Of a stretch of 64,000 nt of DNA, positions 9,836 through 19,067 are shown piece by piece. The notes under the pieces were generated by a model. That model was not told the DNA's origin. It did no database searches and was given only the letters and a program-made list of their open reading frames with translations. Positions within the stretch are counted from its first letter, which is position 1, and every line of letters starts with the position of its first letter. The translations under genes were made by a program, and so were the position numbers. Origin of the DNA: an uncultured Lachnotalea sp. GTDB lineage: Bacteria > Bacillota > Clostridia > Lachnospirales > Lachnospiraceae. Location of the stretch: assembly GCA_948470255.1 (NCBI GenBank), contig CAOKOS010000003.1, positions 18,647-82,646 of the forward strand, given 5' to 3'.

Positions 9836-10458
9836 GCGAAGTATTGTATCTTAAGCTGAACCAAAATACGGAAGTCCATGAAAAAGAAGTGTTTCTGGGA
9901 CAGCTGGGGAGTATCTGGTGTCGGGATAAAGCCATTGAAAGCAAGTGTAAAGCAATCAAGGTCATGAATATCCGGTCGGACAAGAAGGAACGATATGTGG
10001 TGTCGGTCATGGAGCTGATTACAAAAATGGAGAAGCTCTGCGAACAGGTGGAAATCAATAGCATCGGTGAAACGGATTGCATTATTGATTACCAGCCCGA
10101 TATAAAACCACGTCCTGTCTGGGACTGGGTTAAAACAGCTTTTGTCTGCGGGGTATCGTTTTTTGGTTCTGCATTTGCTATTATGACCTTTAATAACGAT
10201 GGTGATGTAAGCAATATTTTCAAAAGTATTTACACACAGGTTATGGGAACAGCCCCCAACGGGCCGACAATTCTGGAGATGACTTATTCGATCGGCCTCC
10301 CCATTGGGATTCTGGTGTTTTTTAACCATTTTTCCAAAGCGGCTCTTTCCAAAGATCCGACGCCCATTGAGGTACAGATGCGTACTTATGAAACGGATGT
10401 CAATACCACACTAATCCAAAACTCAGAAAGAGAGGAGTCCGGCATTGATGTTTCTTAA
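9832..10458 (+). CDS. spoVAA: Stage V sporulation protein AA
   Basis: Resembles SpoVAA; followed by SpoVAB-like protein; overlaps both neighbours. Confidence 0.85.
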   Translation: MSEVLYLKLNQNTEVHEKEVFLGQLGSIWCRDKAIESKCKAIKVMNIRSDKKERYVVSVMELITKMEKLCEQVEINSIGETDCIIDYQPDIKPRPVWDWVKTAFVCGVSFFGSAFAIMTFNNDGDVSNIFKSIYTQVMGTAPNGPTILEMTYSIGLPIGILVFFNHFSKAALSKDPTPIEVQMRTYETDVNTTLIQNSEREESGIDVS

Positions 10459-10864
10459 TTATTTCCTGCTGGGAATCATTGGTTTGTGTGCCGGAGGCGT
10501 CATAGCGGCGGGAGTATTTGCCTTTATTGTCACCATTGGCGTAGTGATCCGGCTCATAGGGAAAACTCATACAGCGAAACATATCCGGCTGATCGAAGAC
10601 TTTATTGTAATGGGAGGAGCTGCCGGGAATGTTGTGAATCTTTACGGGATTTCTGTGCCGGGAGGAAGGGTCTTGTTGGGGCTTTTGGGGCTGGGCGCCG
10701 GGATTTTTGTGGGCTGCCTTATTATGTCTTTGGCGGAAACATTAAACGCACTGCCTGTTTTAAGCAGAAGAATCCGACTGGCAACAGGGCTGCAGTATGT
10801 GATCTTGTCGGTGGCTGTGGGAAAAGGCGTCGGCGCCTTTTTGTTTTTTTTCCTGGGAAATTAA
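10448..10864 (+). CDS. spoVAB: Stage V sporulation protein AB
   Basis: GLCAGGVIAAGVFAFIVTIGVVIRLIGKTHTAKHIRLIEDFIVMGG; position after spoVAA. Confidence 0.88.
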   Translation: MFLNYFLLGIIGLCAGGVIAAGVFAFIVTIGVVIRLIGKTHTAKHIRLIEDFIVMGGAAGNVVNLYGISVPGGRVLLGLLGLGAGIFVGCLIMSLAETLNALPVLSRRIRLATGLQYVILSVAVGKGVGAFLFFFLGN

Positions 10865-10957
10865 TTTTGAGAAATGATTCTGGGAAATGGAGAAAACTAT
10901 CTGCAAAATGAAAGGAATTTCCTGAAAGGATAAAGAAAACGAAGAGAGGAATCTATT

Positions 10958-11458
10958 ATGGATGAAAATGAAAAAATAAAAGGAATACCACTTCCAAGTG
11001 AAAACATGCAGCCGGAGGAATATGAAAAATATGTGAAAAAGGTTACGCCTGTCCACAACATGCCTCTCAATATGTTGAAGGCATTTTTGACAGGGGGGGT
11101 CATCTGCACCATCGGCCAGTTTTTCATGAATACCTTTACGAATAACGGCCTGGAAAAGGACGCAGCCAGCGCATGGACCTTGTTGGTTTTGATTGGGAGT
11201 ACTGTCGTTTTGACAGGGCTTAATATATTCCCAAAGATTGTTACCTTTGGCGGCGCCGGCGCCCTGGTGCCCATCACCGGATTTGCCAATTCCGTGGTGG
11301 CCCCGGCCATCGAGTACAAGAAAGAGGGCCAGGTCTTTGGCATCGGCTGCAAGATCTTCACCATCGCCGGCCCGGTGATTTTGTATGGGATTTTCGCCAG
11401 CTGGATCGCAGGGGTAATTTATTATTTTCTTGATATGGCGGGGGTGTATTGGGGGTAA
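10958..11458 (+). CDS. spoVAC: Stage V sporulation protein AC
   Basis: SpoVAC/SpoVAE family: PLNMLKAFLTGGVICTIGQFF...GGAGALVPITGFANSVVAPAIEYKKEGQVFGIGCKIFTIAGPVILYG. Confidence 0.93.
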   Translation: MDENEKIKGIPLPSENMQPEEYEKYVKKVTPVHNMPLNMLKAFLTGGVICTIGQFFMNTFTNNGLEKDAASAWTLLVLIGSTVVLTGLNIFPKIVTFGGAGALVPITGFANSVVAPAIEYKKEGQVFGIGCKIFTIAGPVILYGIFASWIAGVIYYFLDMAGVYWG

Positions 11459-11513
11459 AGGACTTATGCGGAGGCGATGAGCCGGACGGAAAATATGGGT
11501 TTGGGAAGCAGGG

Positions 11514-11541
11514 CAGCGAAGATTTCGCTGTTCTGTTTTTT
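11514..11541 (+). terminator. Terminator after spoVAC
   Basis: CAGCGAA-GAT-TTCGCTG-TTCTGTTTTTT. Confidence 0.75.
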
Positions 11542-11750
11542 ATTGCCTATTCCGGGAAAATACATTATGCTTAATGTGAAGAAAGTATGATTGGTTTTGG
11601 AAAAAATAATATTTGACCATCATAGTTAATTATAGATATGGAGAGGGAAATAGAAAACGGGAATAAGGCTGAATGGAGTTAGTACGCCTTTGGGTGGGGT
11701 TTTCCTGGGAATATACAGAAAAAAAGCCCCGGAGATTTTATCGGAGATTT

Positions 11751-14555
11751 ATGCCAGGAGAAAAAATCAAGGTTTTTATCAGTTCTATATGCGGAGAGCC
11801 AAGGTATGATAAGGTACGCACAGAATTAAAAAATGCGATAGAAGGAACAAACCTGGCAGAGGTATATTTGTCTGAGGCAAATCCGGCCTTGAGCCTGCCC
11901 ATGGAAGTACATGATGCTTTTGCATTGGAAGGTAGTGACTTGTGCATTTTCTTGATTGATAATGCGGATGGTGTGGCACCCGAAGTACAGAAACAAGTAG
12001 ACTTAGCAAAAAAATATGGTATTAAAGCGGTCTATTACTTTTGCGATGGGAGGTCATTGGAACAAACAGTTCTTGAAAAGAACCTTACGGGAATTGTGGG
12101 TATAAGGAAAGAAACAGTACATAAGTTTCAAGAGGTAAGCCAAAAAGGCGCCGCCGCATTGATGAATGACATTGTATCGGTATATCGCAATTACTGCGGC
12201 GGAAATATAATCCTCAAATCAGAAAATGAAGAATTTCAGAAAATCGGCGTAGCCGGTACGGAGTCCGCTCCTGTGCCAACGCTTCCTAAAACAGTTTTGG
12301 ATAATATTGATAAATGTAAAGAATATATTTTAAAGTTTGTGATCGGACATTCTTATGTCTGGTTGGATGACGGACAAGTGCACACCAGCGACCTGGATGA
12401 ATGGGGAGTTCAGTTCCTAGCCGTATTATTTGAGGGGAAGCCGATTCAGCAGTTCAACACGGGAATGTTTCTGGATGTATTGAAAGAAATGCAGGAGGAG
12501 AAGCACTTTCAGGTGGTACGGATACGCTGGCAGGCGATTCAGGATTATTTTGCAGGAGATGTTTCAAAATGCATTGAGCGCCTGGAGAAAGCGTTGGCGC
12601 TTGCAAAAGAGACAGAGCGCCCTCTGTGGCTGATTCATGATATTTTAATTGATCTCAGGAATCAACAGTGGGTACTTTGCTGGATGAATAATCATCTTTC
12701 GGAACCGGAAGCCCAAAAAGAACTGACAAATAGCACAGAAGAGATCCATTATCCCACTTTGGATCGGATAAATAAATCATTACATGAAAAGTGGATGGAG
12801 GGCCTGTATAAGAAAAAAATAGAATCCCCATATTCAGTGACAGTGAGTAATAATATGGAATTGTATGGAAATCTGCTGGCAAGTGTTTATATTATTTCCC
12901 TTTATAATGGTTCGCTTACCCATTTGCTTTCGCTGTATGAGAAAATAAAAATGTTCTTGTTTTATCTGAGCAACAAATATGATAACTGGACTTTTCGGCG
13001 GGATATGCTGAAATTAGCCGTTTTTTCTGGAAATAAAAAGGAAATAGATGGAATTAAAAAAATTTATCCGGAAATACTAAATCATTTATCAGAATCAGAC
13101 GCCGCTGAGATTATGCGGTTTTGTGGTAATGAGTCAATAGATTATAAAAAAGTCAATAAACTTCTATTGGGTTTGGGAACGGTTGGCTATTATTTAGAGG
13201 ATAAAGAATTTGAGGCATACAGCAATTTACTTTTGTTGAGGATAAAAGGCTGGCTTAATGACGAGTATTCCGTAACAGCGATCGGTCAGAATATTTTTCC
13301 ATGTCTTTCGGGAATTTCTATTCGATTATCTCAAGATACACTTGCAGAAATCTGCTGCCTGTTTATGGACAGGGGTTATAGCCGATGGTATACGGAAATG
13401 TTCCGGTTTATGGCGGAGCATATTGATTTGCGGAAGATGAGCAAACCAGCGGTAATCAATTTGATTCATCATATTATTGCGATTTTGGAGCAGGATAAAG
13501 GGCGGGAAGAGATCAGGAGCGTTCCTCGTTTTCTCTATATGTTTAGAAAACAAGATAATAGTCTGACGGAGACTTTGGATGCGGCCGTTTTAAAATATCT
13601 GCCGGACTTTTATCAGGGTGCCTATAAACTGGAAACCGTGACAGATGGAAATCAGGATAAATCCTGGTTTATTTGTGATTATGTAGATCAAATTCGTCAC
13701 AGTAATATGGAGCAAGGAAAAAATGGAATATTTTTCAGATGGGCTTCCGAAGATATTGCTGTGATCCGAAATATTTTGAGGAAGGAGAGGAAAAAATATT
13801 CACCGGAATTAATGGCCTCCGTAATATCTGTTGCTGCGGACGCAGTTTTAAAAGCGAAAAAAGAAATCAATGAGAAAATAGACGGGGTCAGCCTGTTAAT
13901 TTGTATAGTGTTTCTGTATCCTGAGGATTATGAAAGAAATCGGAGCATTTACGAAAACTTATATGAAAAGAGAAAAGAGGTAATGATCGTCGAAGATGAA
14001 CTTATGTCTTTCAATATTGACGGAATTTCTCTTAAGATAGGCTTGCAGTTTTTATTTGCCTCCATGGGAATGGATACAAGTGCCGATATTTTGGAATTAC
14101 TGCCGTTTATTCAAAACAGTACGGCAACCACCATAGCTGTAACCAGAATGATTATAGAATATCTGGAGCTTGGAGAAAAAGCTCAATTACCGCTCAAGAC
14201 AGAATGGATTGTTTTGCAATATGCGTTACAATGGGTTCAATCGGATTATACGGATATACGATGGAATGCGGCAAGGATTCTTATGGCTCTGCTCAGAAAC
14301 CCGGAAAATGAAGAGGTGATTAATCGTAAATTGGTAACTCTTATTGATACAGACAATGCATATATGAAAAATTTGATTATGAGAAATTTATATCATACAA
14401 AAGGGATCCAGGAAACTACAAAAAAATATATTGTGTCTAAGTGTGAAAATGATTCCAATTATGTCGTAAGAATGGTCTGTAATAGGGAACGTCGAAAGCA
14501 TGAAGAGGAAAATGGATATTCAATAGATTCTGGTTTGGCGGAAGTGGAAGCTTAG
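11751..14555 (+). CDS. DUF4062/TIR-like N-terminal domain plus long helical (HEAT-like) repeat protein
   Basis: N-terminus KIKVFISSICGEPRYDKVRTELKNAIE...SDLCIFLIDNADGVAPEVQKQVDLAKKYGIKAVYYFCD; C-terminal helical repeats (YTDIRWNAARILMALLRNPENEEVINRKLVTLIDTDNAYMKNLIMRNLYH); start chosen at MPGEKIK. Confidence 0.8.
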   Translation: MPGEKIKVFISSICGEPRYDKVRTELKNAIEGTNLAEVYLSEANPALSLPMEVHDAFALEGSDLCIFLIDNADGVAPEVQKQVDLAKKYGIKAVYYFCDGRSLEQTVLEKNLTGIVGIRKETVHKFQEVSQKGAAALMNDIVSVYRNYCGGNIILKSENEEFQKIGVAGTESAPVPTLPKTVLDNIDKCKEYILKFVIGHSYVWLDDGQVHTSDLDEWGVQFLAVLFEGKPIQQFNTGMFLDVLKEMQEEKHFQVVRIRWQAIQDYFAGDVSKCIERLEKALALAKETERPLWLIHDILIDLRNQQWVLCWMNNHLSEPEAQKELTNSTEEIHYPTLDRINKSLHEKWMEGLYKKKIESPYSVTVSNNMELYGNLLASVYIISLYNGSLTHLLSLYEKIKMFLFYLSNKYDNWTFRRDMLKLAVFSGNKKEIDGIKKIYPEILNHLSESDAAEIMRFCGNESIDYKKVNKLLLGLGTVGYYLEDKEFEAYSNLLLLRIKGWLNDEYSVTAIGQNIFPCLSGISIRLSQDTLAEICCLFMDRGYSRWYTEMFRFMAEHIDLRKMSKPAVINLIHHIIAILEQDKGREEIRSVPRFLYMFRKQDNSLTETLDAAVLKYLPDFYQGAYKLETVTDGNQDKSWFICDYVDQIRHSNMEQGKNGIFFRWASEDIAVIRNILRKERKKYSPELMASVISVAADAVLKAKKEINEKIDGVSLLICIVFLYPEDYERNRSIYENLYEKRKEVMIVEDELMSFNIDGISLKIGLQFLFASMGMDTSADILELLPFIQNSTATTIAVTRMIIEYLELGEKAQLPLKTEWIVLQYALQWVQSDYTDIRWNAARILMALLRNPENEEVINRKLVTLIDTDNAYMKNLIMRNLYHTKGIQETTKKYIVSKCENDSNYVVRMVCNRERRKHEEENGYSIDSGLAEVEA

Positions 14556-14751
14556 GGTGTCCTTCATTGCTTTTCTGGTGGGAATACTGTAAAATAAGCA
14601 TACAGGCAGGAGTAGGTGATATGATGGGTGGGCACTGGTTGAAACAGAGGCAAGGATCATATGGAAATATCACACGTTAGAAGATGTGGATAAGATTGTA
14701 AAAGGGAGTCATAAGATAGCAGGATCCAATATAATATGTGGAGGTGACAGC

Positions 14752-15147
14752 ATGAGACATAAAGTAAGGTTGACAGTCATTGATAAAAAACTCTATCCGG
14801 AGCTTCAGCGGCAATACTGTGCTGATCCAAACTCTGGGGCCTGTCCATGTTATAATGTGGGTGATGTCTTTGAGTTTTATCGTGACGATGAGCGGGATGA
14901 TTTCTGGCACATGGGCCTGGACACTCTGGTACATACGGATGTTAATCCGAATACAGTTGCAGGCGGCCCGAAGATGCCGCATTGTTCTGAACTGTGGGAT
15001 GCAATCAGCCGATATGTCTATACCGGGCTTCAGGGAGGATCCATTATGAGGGGCTGGATGGGGCGGGAGAATGAGATGATCGCTTGCTGTTCAGACGGTA
15101 CCAGACCAGTCATCTTCAAGATTGAACGAATTGATTACGAGGATTGA
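14752..15147 (+). CDS. TIGR04076-like family protein
   Basis: MRHKVRLTVIDKKLYPELQRQYCADPNSGACPCYNVGDVFEFYRDD...MPHCSELWDAISRYVYTGLQGG; RBS GGAGGTG. Confidence 0.75.
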   Translation: MRHKVRLTVIDKKLYPELQRQYCADPNSGACPCYNVGDVFEFYRDDERDDFWHMGLDTLVHTDVNPNTVAGGPKMPHCSELWDAISRYVYTGLQGGSIMRGWMGRENEMIACCSDGTRPVIFKIERIDYED

Positions 15148-15208
15148 TTTAGGCGGTGAAGGTATATGGCAGAGAGCCAAAACATTTTGATGTGGAGGGC
15201 TAGAGGTT

Positions 15209-16027
15209 TTGGGTGGATGGAATGTAGTTCTTTTGCTGGCGGTGGTTATACTTTTGTATTTTCTTATGATTATGCCCCATATGTTTGAAAAGCCGGATGT
15301 TTCCCGCTTTTTGGGGGTATATTATGCCCATCGGGGACTGCACGACAACCGTTCCGGTGTACCGGAAAATTCGCTGCCTGCGTTTTTGCGGGCCGTGGAA
15401 GCCGGGTATGGGATTGAACTTGACGTGCAGCTTACAAAAGACGAACAAGTGGTGGTGTTTCATGACAATACGTTAAAGAGAGTCTGCGGTGTGGATGCCC
15501 CTGTCAATTCCATGGTCTACAGGGAGCTTAAAAGTCTTTGCCTGCTGCATACAGGGGAACGGATTCCGTTACTTTCGGAGGTATTAAAGGCAGTGGGCGG
15601 CCGCGTTCCCTTGATTGTGGAAATAAAAATGGTAAATTCTAAAACCAGGGTTTGCGTTTTGGCAGATCAGATACTTAAGGATTATCAGGGAACCTACTGC
15701 ATGGAATCGTTTCACCCTCTTGCGGTTTACTGGTATAAAAAGAACCGGCCGGAAATTGTGAGGGGACAGCTTTCTGCTGACTTTAAAAAAGAAGGGGACA
15801 GGGAAACGTTTCCCATGTGGATTGTACACCATCTTTTGACCAATTTTATCACCAGGCCCGATTTTATCGCATATTCCCACAAGGGCGCAGATGTGCCGGC
15901 CAGGCGGATTTGCCGCCGGCTTTACCGGAACCTGTCGGTGGCCTGGACCATTCGGTCGGAAGCAGACCTGGAGGCTGTGAAAAATCAGTTTGACTTATTT
16001 ATTTTTGAAGGATTCCGGCCAAAATAG
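15209..16027 (+). CDS. Glycerophosphodiester phosphodiesterase, membrane-anchored
   Basis: GDPD motifs YYAHRGLHDNRSGVPENSLPAF, GIELDVQLTKDEQVVVFHDNTLKRVCG; N-terminal TM. Confidence 0.92.
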   Translation: MGGWNVVLLLAVVILLYFLMIMPHMFEKPDVSRFLGVYYAHRGLHDNRSGVPENSLPAFLRAVEAGYGIELDVQLTKDEQVVVFHDNTLKRVCGVDAPVNSMVYRELKSLCLLHTGERIPLLSEVLKAVGGRVPLIVEIKMVNSKTRVCVLADQILKDYQGTYCMESFHPLAVYWYKKNRPEIVRGQLSADFKKEGDRETFPMWIVHHLLTNFITRPDFIAYSHKGADVPARRICRRLYRNLSVAWTIRSEADLEAVKNQFDLFIFEGFRPK

Positions 16028-16178
16028 AGCGATGCCGTCCATTGACAAGGGACGGTATAGGACGGATTGATAAAACATTGTTTCCCCCTTCTTCCGGGAA
16101 TAATGCCGGCAAAACGGTACATACTGACTGTAAAGGCTGGTGCCGGTATTGAAAGAAACGAAGAAAGAGGGAAGATCC

Positions 16179-17198
16179 ATGACAGGAAGAAAATTTCAGA
16201 GGGGAAAAGCCAGTATTGAATTTTCAGAAGGCCCTAGAATCATCGGGCGGGCCTCTGTGGCCGGGAAAAAAGAAGGAGAAGGGCCGCTTGCTGAATATTT
16301 TGATGTGATTGAGTGGGATCCCATGGTGGGGTGTGATAACTGGGAAGCAGCAGAAAGCGCACTTCAAAAGAAAGCTGCGGATTTGGCCATTGAGAAAGCT
16401 GGGCTGGTGCGAAATGAGGTTCGTTATTTATTTGCCGGGGATCTGCTGGGACAGCTGATTGCCACATCTTTTGGCACTGTAGACTTGGAAATTCCGGTTT
16501 TCGGGCTGTATGGAGCCTGCTCTACCATTGGGGAAGCCCTTTGCCTGGGCGCCATGACTGTGGAAGCAGGATATGCCGATTATGTGATGTCCATGGCTTC
16601 CAGCCATTTTGCCAGCGCGGAAAAACAGTTCCGTTTTCCGCTGGAATATGGAAACCAGAGGCCGTTATCCACCACCTGGACCATTACTGGCTGCGGCTCT
16701 TTTATTGTGGGCAAGCAGGGGGGGAACGTCAGAATATGCGGTATTACACCGGGAAAAATCGTGGATATGGGGTTGAAAGATTCCATGAATATGGGCGCAT
16801 GTATGGCGCCGGCGGCCTGCGACACCATATGCCGAAATCTGGAAGATTTTGGAAGGAAACCGGAAGATTATGACAAAATTATCACCGGGGACCTGGGAGA
16901 AGTAGGACAGAAAATCTTGTTGGATTTTATGCGGAGCCATGGCTACGAAATAGAAGACCGGCACATGGACTGCGGCATTGAAATTTTTGACAAAGAAAGC
17001 CAGGATACTCATTCCGGAGGAAGCGGATGCGGCTGTTCGGCCATTGTGCTGGCTGCTTATATCCTGCCAAAGCTGGAGTCAGGGGAATGGAACAGAGTGT
17101 TGTTTTTGCCTACCGGGGCGCTTCTTTCCAGCACCAGTTTTAACGAAGGGCAGAGTGTGCCAGGGATTGCCCATGGGGTAGTGTTGGAGCGCTGCTAA
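16179..17198 (+). CDS. spoVAD: Stage V sporulation protein AD
   Basis: Thiolase-like fold; GPRIIGRASVAGKKEGEGPLAEYFD...DTWEAAESA-like; LFGLYGACSTIGEAL; SpoVAD. Confidence 0.95.
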   Translation: MTGRKFQRGKASIEFSEGPRIIGRASVAGKKEGEGPLAEYFDVIEWDPMVGCDNWEAAESALQKKAADLAIEKAGLVRNEVRYLFAGDLLGQLIATSFGTVDLEIPVFGLYGACSTIGEALCLGAMTVEAGYADYVMSMASSHFASAEKQFRFPLEYGNQRPLSTTWTITGCGSFIVGKQGGNVRICGITPGKIVDMGLKDSMNMGACMAPAACDTICRNLEDFGRKPEDYDKIITGDLGEVGQKILLDFMRSHGYEIEDRHMDCGIEIFDKESQDTHSGGSGCGCSAIVLAAYILPKLESGEWNRVLFLPTGALLSSTSFNEGQSVPGIAHGVVLERC

Positions 17199-17264
17199 AT
17201 CATAAAAATTTTTGAGATTTTAGCTAAAATAGTTGACATTTAGAAAAAATCAAGTTAAAATAAA

Positions 17265-17296
17265 AGCATCGTCAGATCTGGCGGTGCTTCTTTTCG
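17265..17296 (+). terminator. Hairpin with T-rich tail after spoVAD / before kinase gene
   Basis: AGCATCGTCAG-AT-CTGGCGGTGCT-TCTTTT. Confidence 0.55.
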
Positions 17297-17351
17297 GGGA
17301 TTCTCCCGGTGATTCCATGAAATTAAAAAGAATAATGTCTGGGGTGAGCAT

Positions 17352-19067
17352 ATGACCTGTATGGTCGGAGATGTCCTTTATGGGACGTATCGGATTCTTG
17401 ACGTGCTGGGAAAAGGCGGAAGCGGTACGGTATATTTGGCACGCCATGAACGCGGAGGCAGGCTTTGGGCAGTCAAAGAAATGGCTGATGAGAACAACCG
17501 CCTGATTATGGAAGCAGAGCTTTTGAAAAAACTTCATCATCCGGGACTTCCGGTGGTGGGAGATGTTTTGGGGCAAAATGGAGTCCTCTATCTGGTTATG
17601 GATTATATTGAAGGGCGTTCTTTAAAAGAGATTCTTGATCTGGAAAAAACATGCAGCCAGGAGCAGGCGGTGGATTGGGGGCTTCAGCTTTGCGCGGTAC
17701 TTTCCTATCTGCATACACGGACACCTGCGGTAATCTACCGGGATATGAAACCGTCCAATGTCATGCAGAGGGAGGATGGAAGTCTTGTATTGGTGGATTT
17801 CGGAACAGCCAGGGAACAGAAGGAAGAGGCAGACGGAGACACGGTCTGGCTGGGAACCAGAGGATATGCGGCGCCGGAACAGTATGGAGGATATGGGCAG
17901 ACAGGGCCCCAGACAGATGTTTACGGGCTTGGAGCCGTCCTTTACCATTTGCTGACTGGATACAACCCGGCAGACCCGCCATACCGTTTTTTGCCTGTCA
18001 GGAGCATACGGCCGGAGCTTTCAGGAGGATTGGAAAAAATTCTCCAGTGCTGTACAAGGGAGGATCCGGCGAAACGGTACTCTTCTTGCAAAGAGCTGGC
18101 CTGGGCTTTGGAGCATTACAGAGAATTGGATGAAGAATATATCAGGCAGAGAAAAAGGAAAAAGAAGATTTTTACGATATGCGCGGCTGTTACGGCAATG
18201 TCATTCGCAGGAAGCCTGGCGATGGATTTCTTGGAGCAACGGGCGGTTGCCGATACATATCAGGCGCGGATATCGGAAGCTCAGTGGGCCATAGGGGCAG
18301 AAAACAGGATGGCTGCCTGCCGCAGGGCCATCAGCTTGGAGCCGGGGCTGTCTGCGGGGTACGAGTGCCTGTTTAAGATTTTTTTGGAGGATGGAGGATT
18401 TTCCGCTGAAGAAGAGCTGCTCTTTCGTGAAATTTTAAATGAGCGGAAGGCGGGAGGAAAAACTTTTCTGGAATATTTGGAGTCTGAAAAAGGGCAGTAT
18501 AGGAGAGCCGCTTATGGAATCGGGCAAGCATATTTTTATGATTATGAGGAAGTGGATGGAAAAAGGGCCTCACTCAGATGGCTTTTGGCGGCAGCTGAAG
18601 CGGAACCGGGAGAAGGGCTTTCTGAAAGGGAAGTTTTTCGGGCTAGGATTTTAAGCAAAATTGCGGAGTATTATGATGGGCTGGATATTCAGAGAAAAAA
18701 CGGGGATACGGAAGCTTCTTACGGAGAGTACTGGGATGATTTGAGGGCAATTTCAGATCAGGAGGTTGAAAGGCGGGACAACAGGACTACAGCTCTTTTG
18801 GCTGACCGGGAACTGACAGTTCAGCTGGCGCTTCGTGTGGAACAGTTTAAAAAGGCCGGCGTCAGCCGGGACTCTATGGAGGAGGCGCTTTCCGATGTGG
18901 AAAAACGGATGGAAAAATGGGATCAGGAGAAAGAAGGTTCGGAATATGAAGCCGGTTTAAGGCAGGAAGTAAAAGATGGGCTTTCGGCGGCGAAACGGGC
19001 ATTGGAAGCAGCTTTTTTGGCTGGTGAGGAGGAACATGGAACAGGAAACAATCAGGATATTTCATAA
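17352..19067 (+). CDS. Eukaryotic-like Ser/Thr protein kinase with TM segment
   Basis: G-loop LGKGGSGTVYLARH, AVKEM, YRDMKPSNVM catalytic loop, DFGTAR, GTRGYAAPEQYGG; TM near residue 275. Confidence 0.93.
   Translation: MTCMVGDVLYGTYRILDVLGKGGSGTVYLARHERGGRLWAVKEMADENNRLIMEAELLKKLHHPGLPVVGDVLGQNGVLYLVMDYIEGRSLKEILDLEKTCSQEQAVDWGLQLCAVLSYLHTRTPAVIYRDMKPSNVMQREDGSLVLVDFGTAREQKEEADGDTVWLGTRGYAAPEQYGGYGQTGPQTDVYGLGAVLYHLLTGYNPADPPYRFLPVRSIRPELSGGLEKILQCCTREDPAKRYSSCKELAWALEHYRELDEEYIRQRKRKKKIFTICAAVTAMSFAGSLAMDFLEQRAVADTYQARISEAQWAIGAENRMAACRRAISLEPGLSAGYECLFKIFLEDGGFSAEEELLFREILNERKAGGKTFLEYLESEKGQYRRAAYGIGQAYFYDYEEVDGKRASLRWLLAAAEAEPGEGLSEREVFRARILSKIAEYYDGLDIQRKNGDTEASYGEYWDDLRAISDQEVERRDNRTTALLADRELTVQLALRVEQFKKAGVSRDSMEEALSDVEKRMEKWDQEKEGSEYEAGLRQEVKDGLSAAKRALEAAFLAGEEEHGTGNNQDIS

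Noticed and set aside
11673-11750. Upstream start for the DUF4062 protein
   Set aside because: MELVRLWVGFSWEYTEKKPRRFYRRF does not look like part of the domain; MPGEKIKVFISS start at 11751 is preferred.
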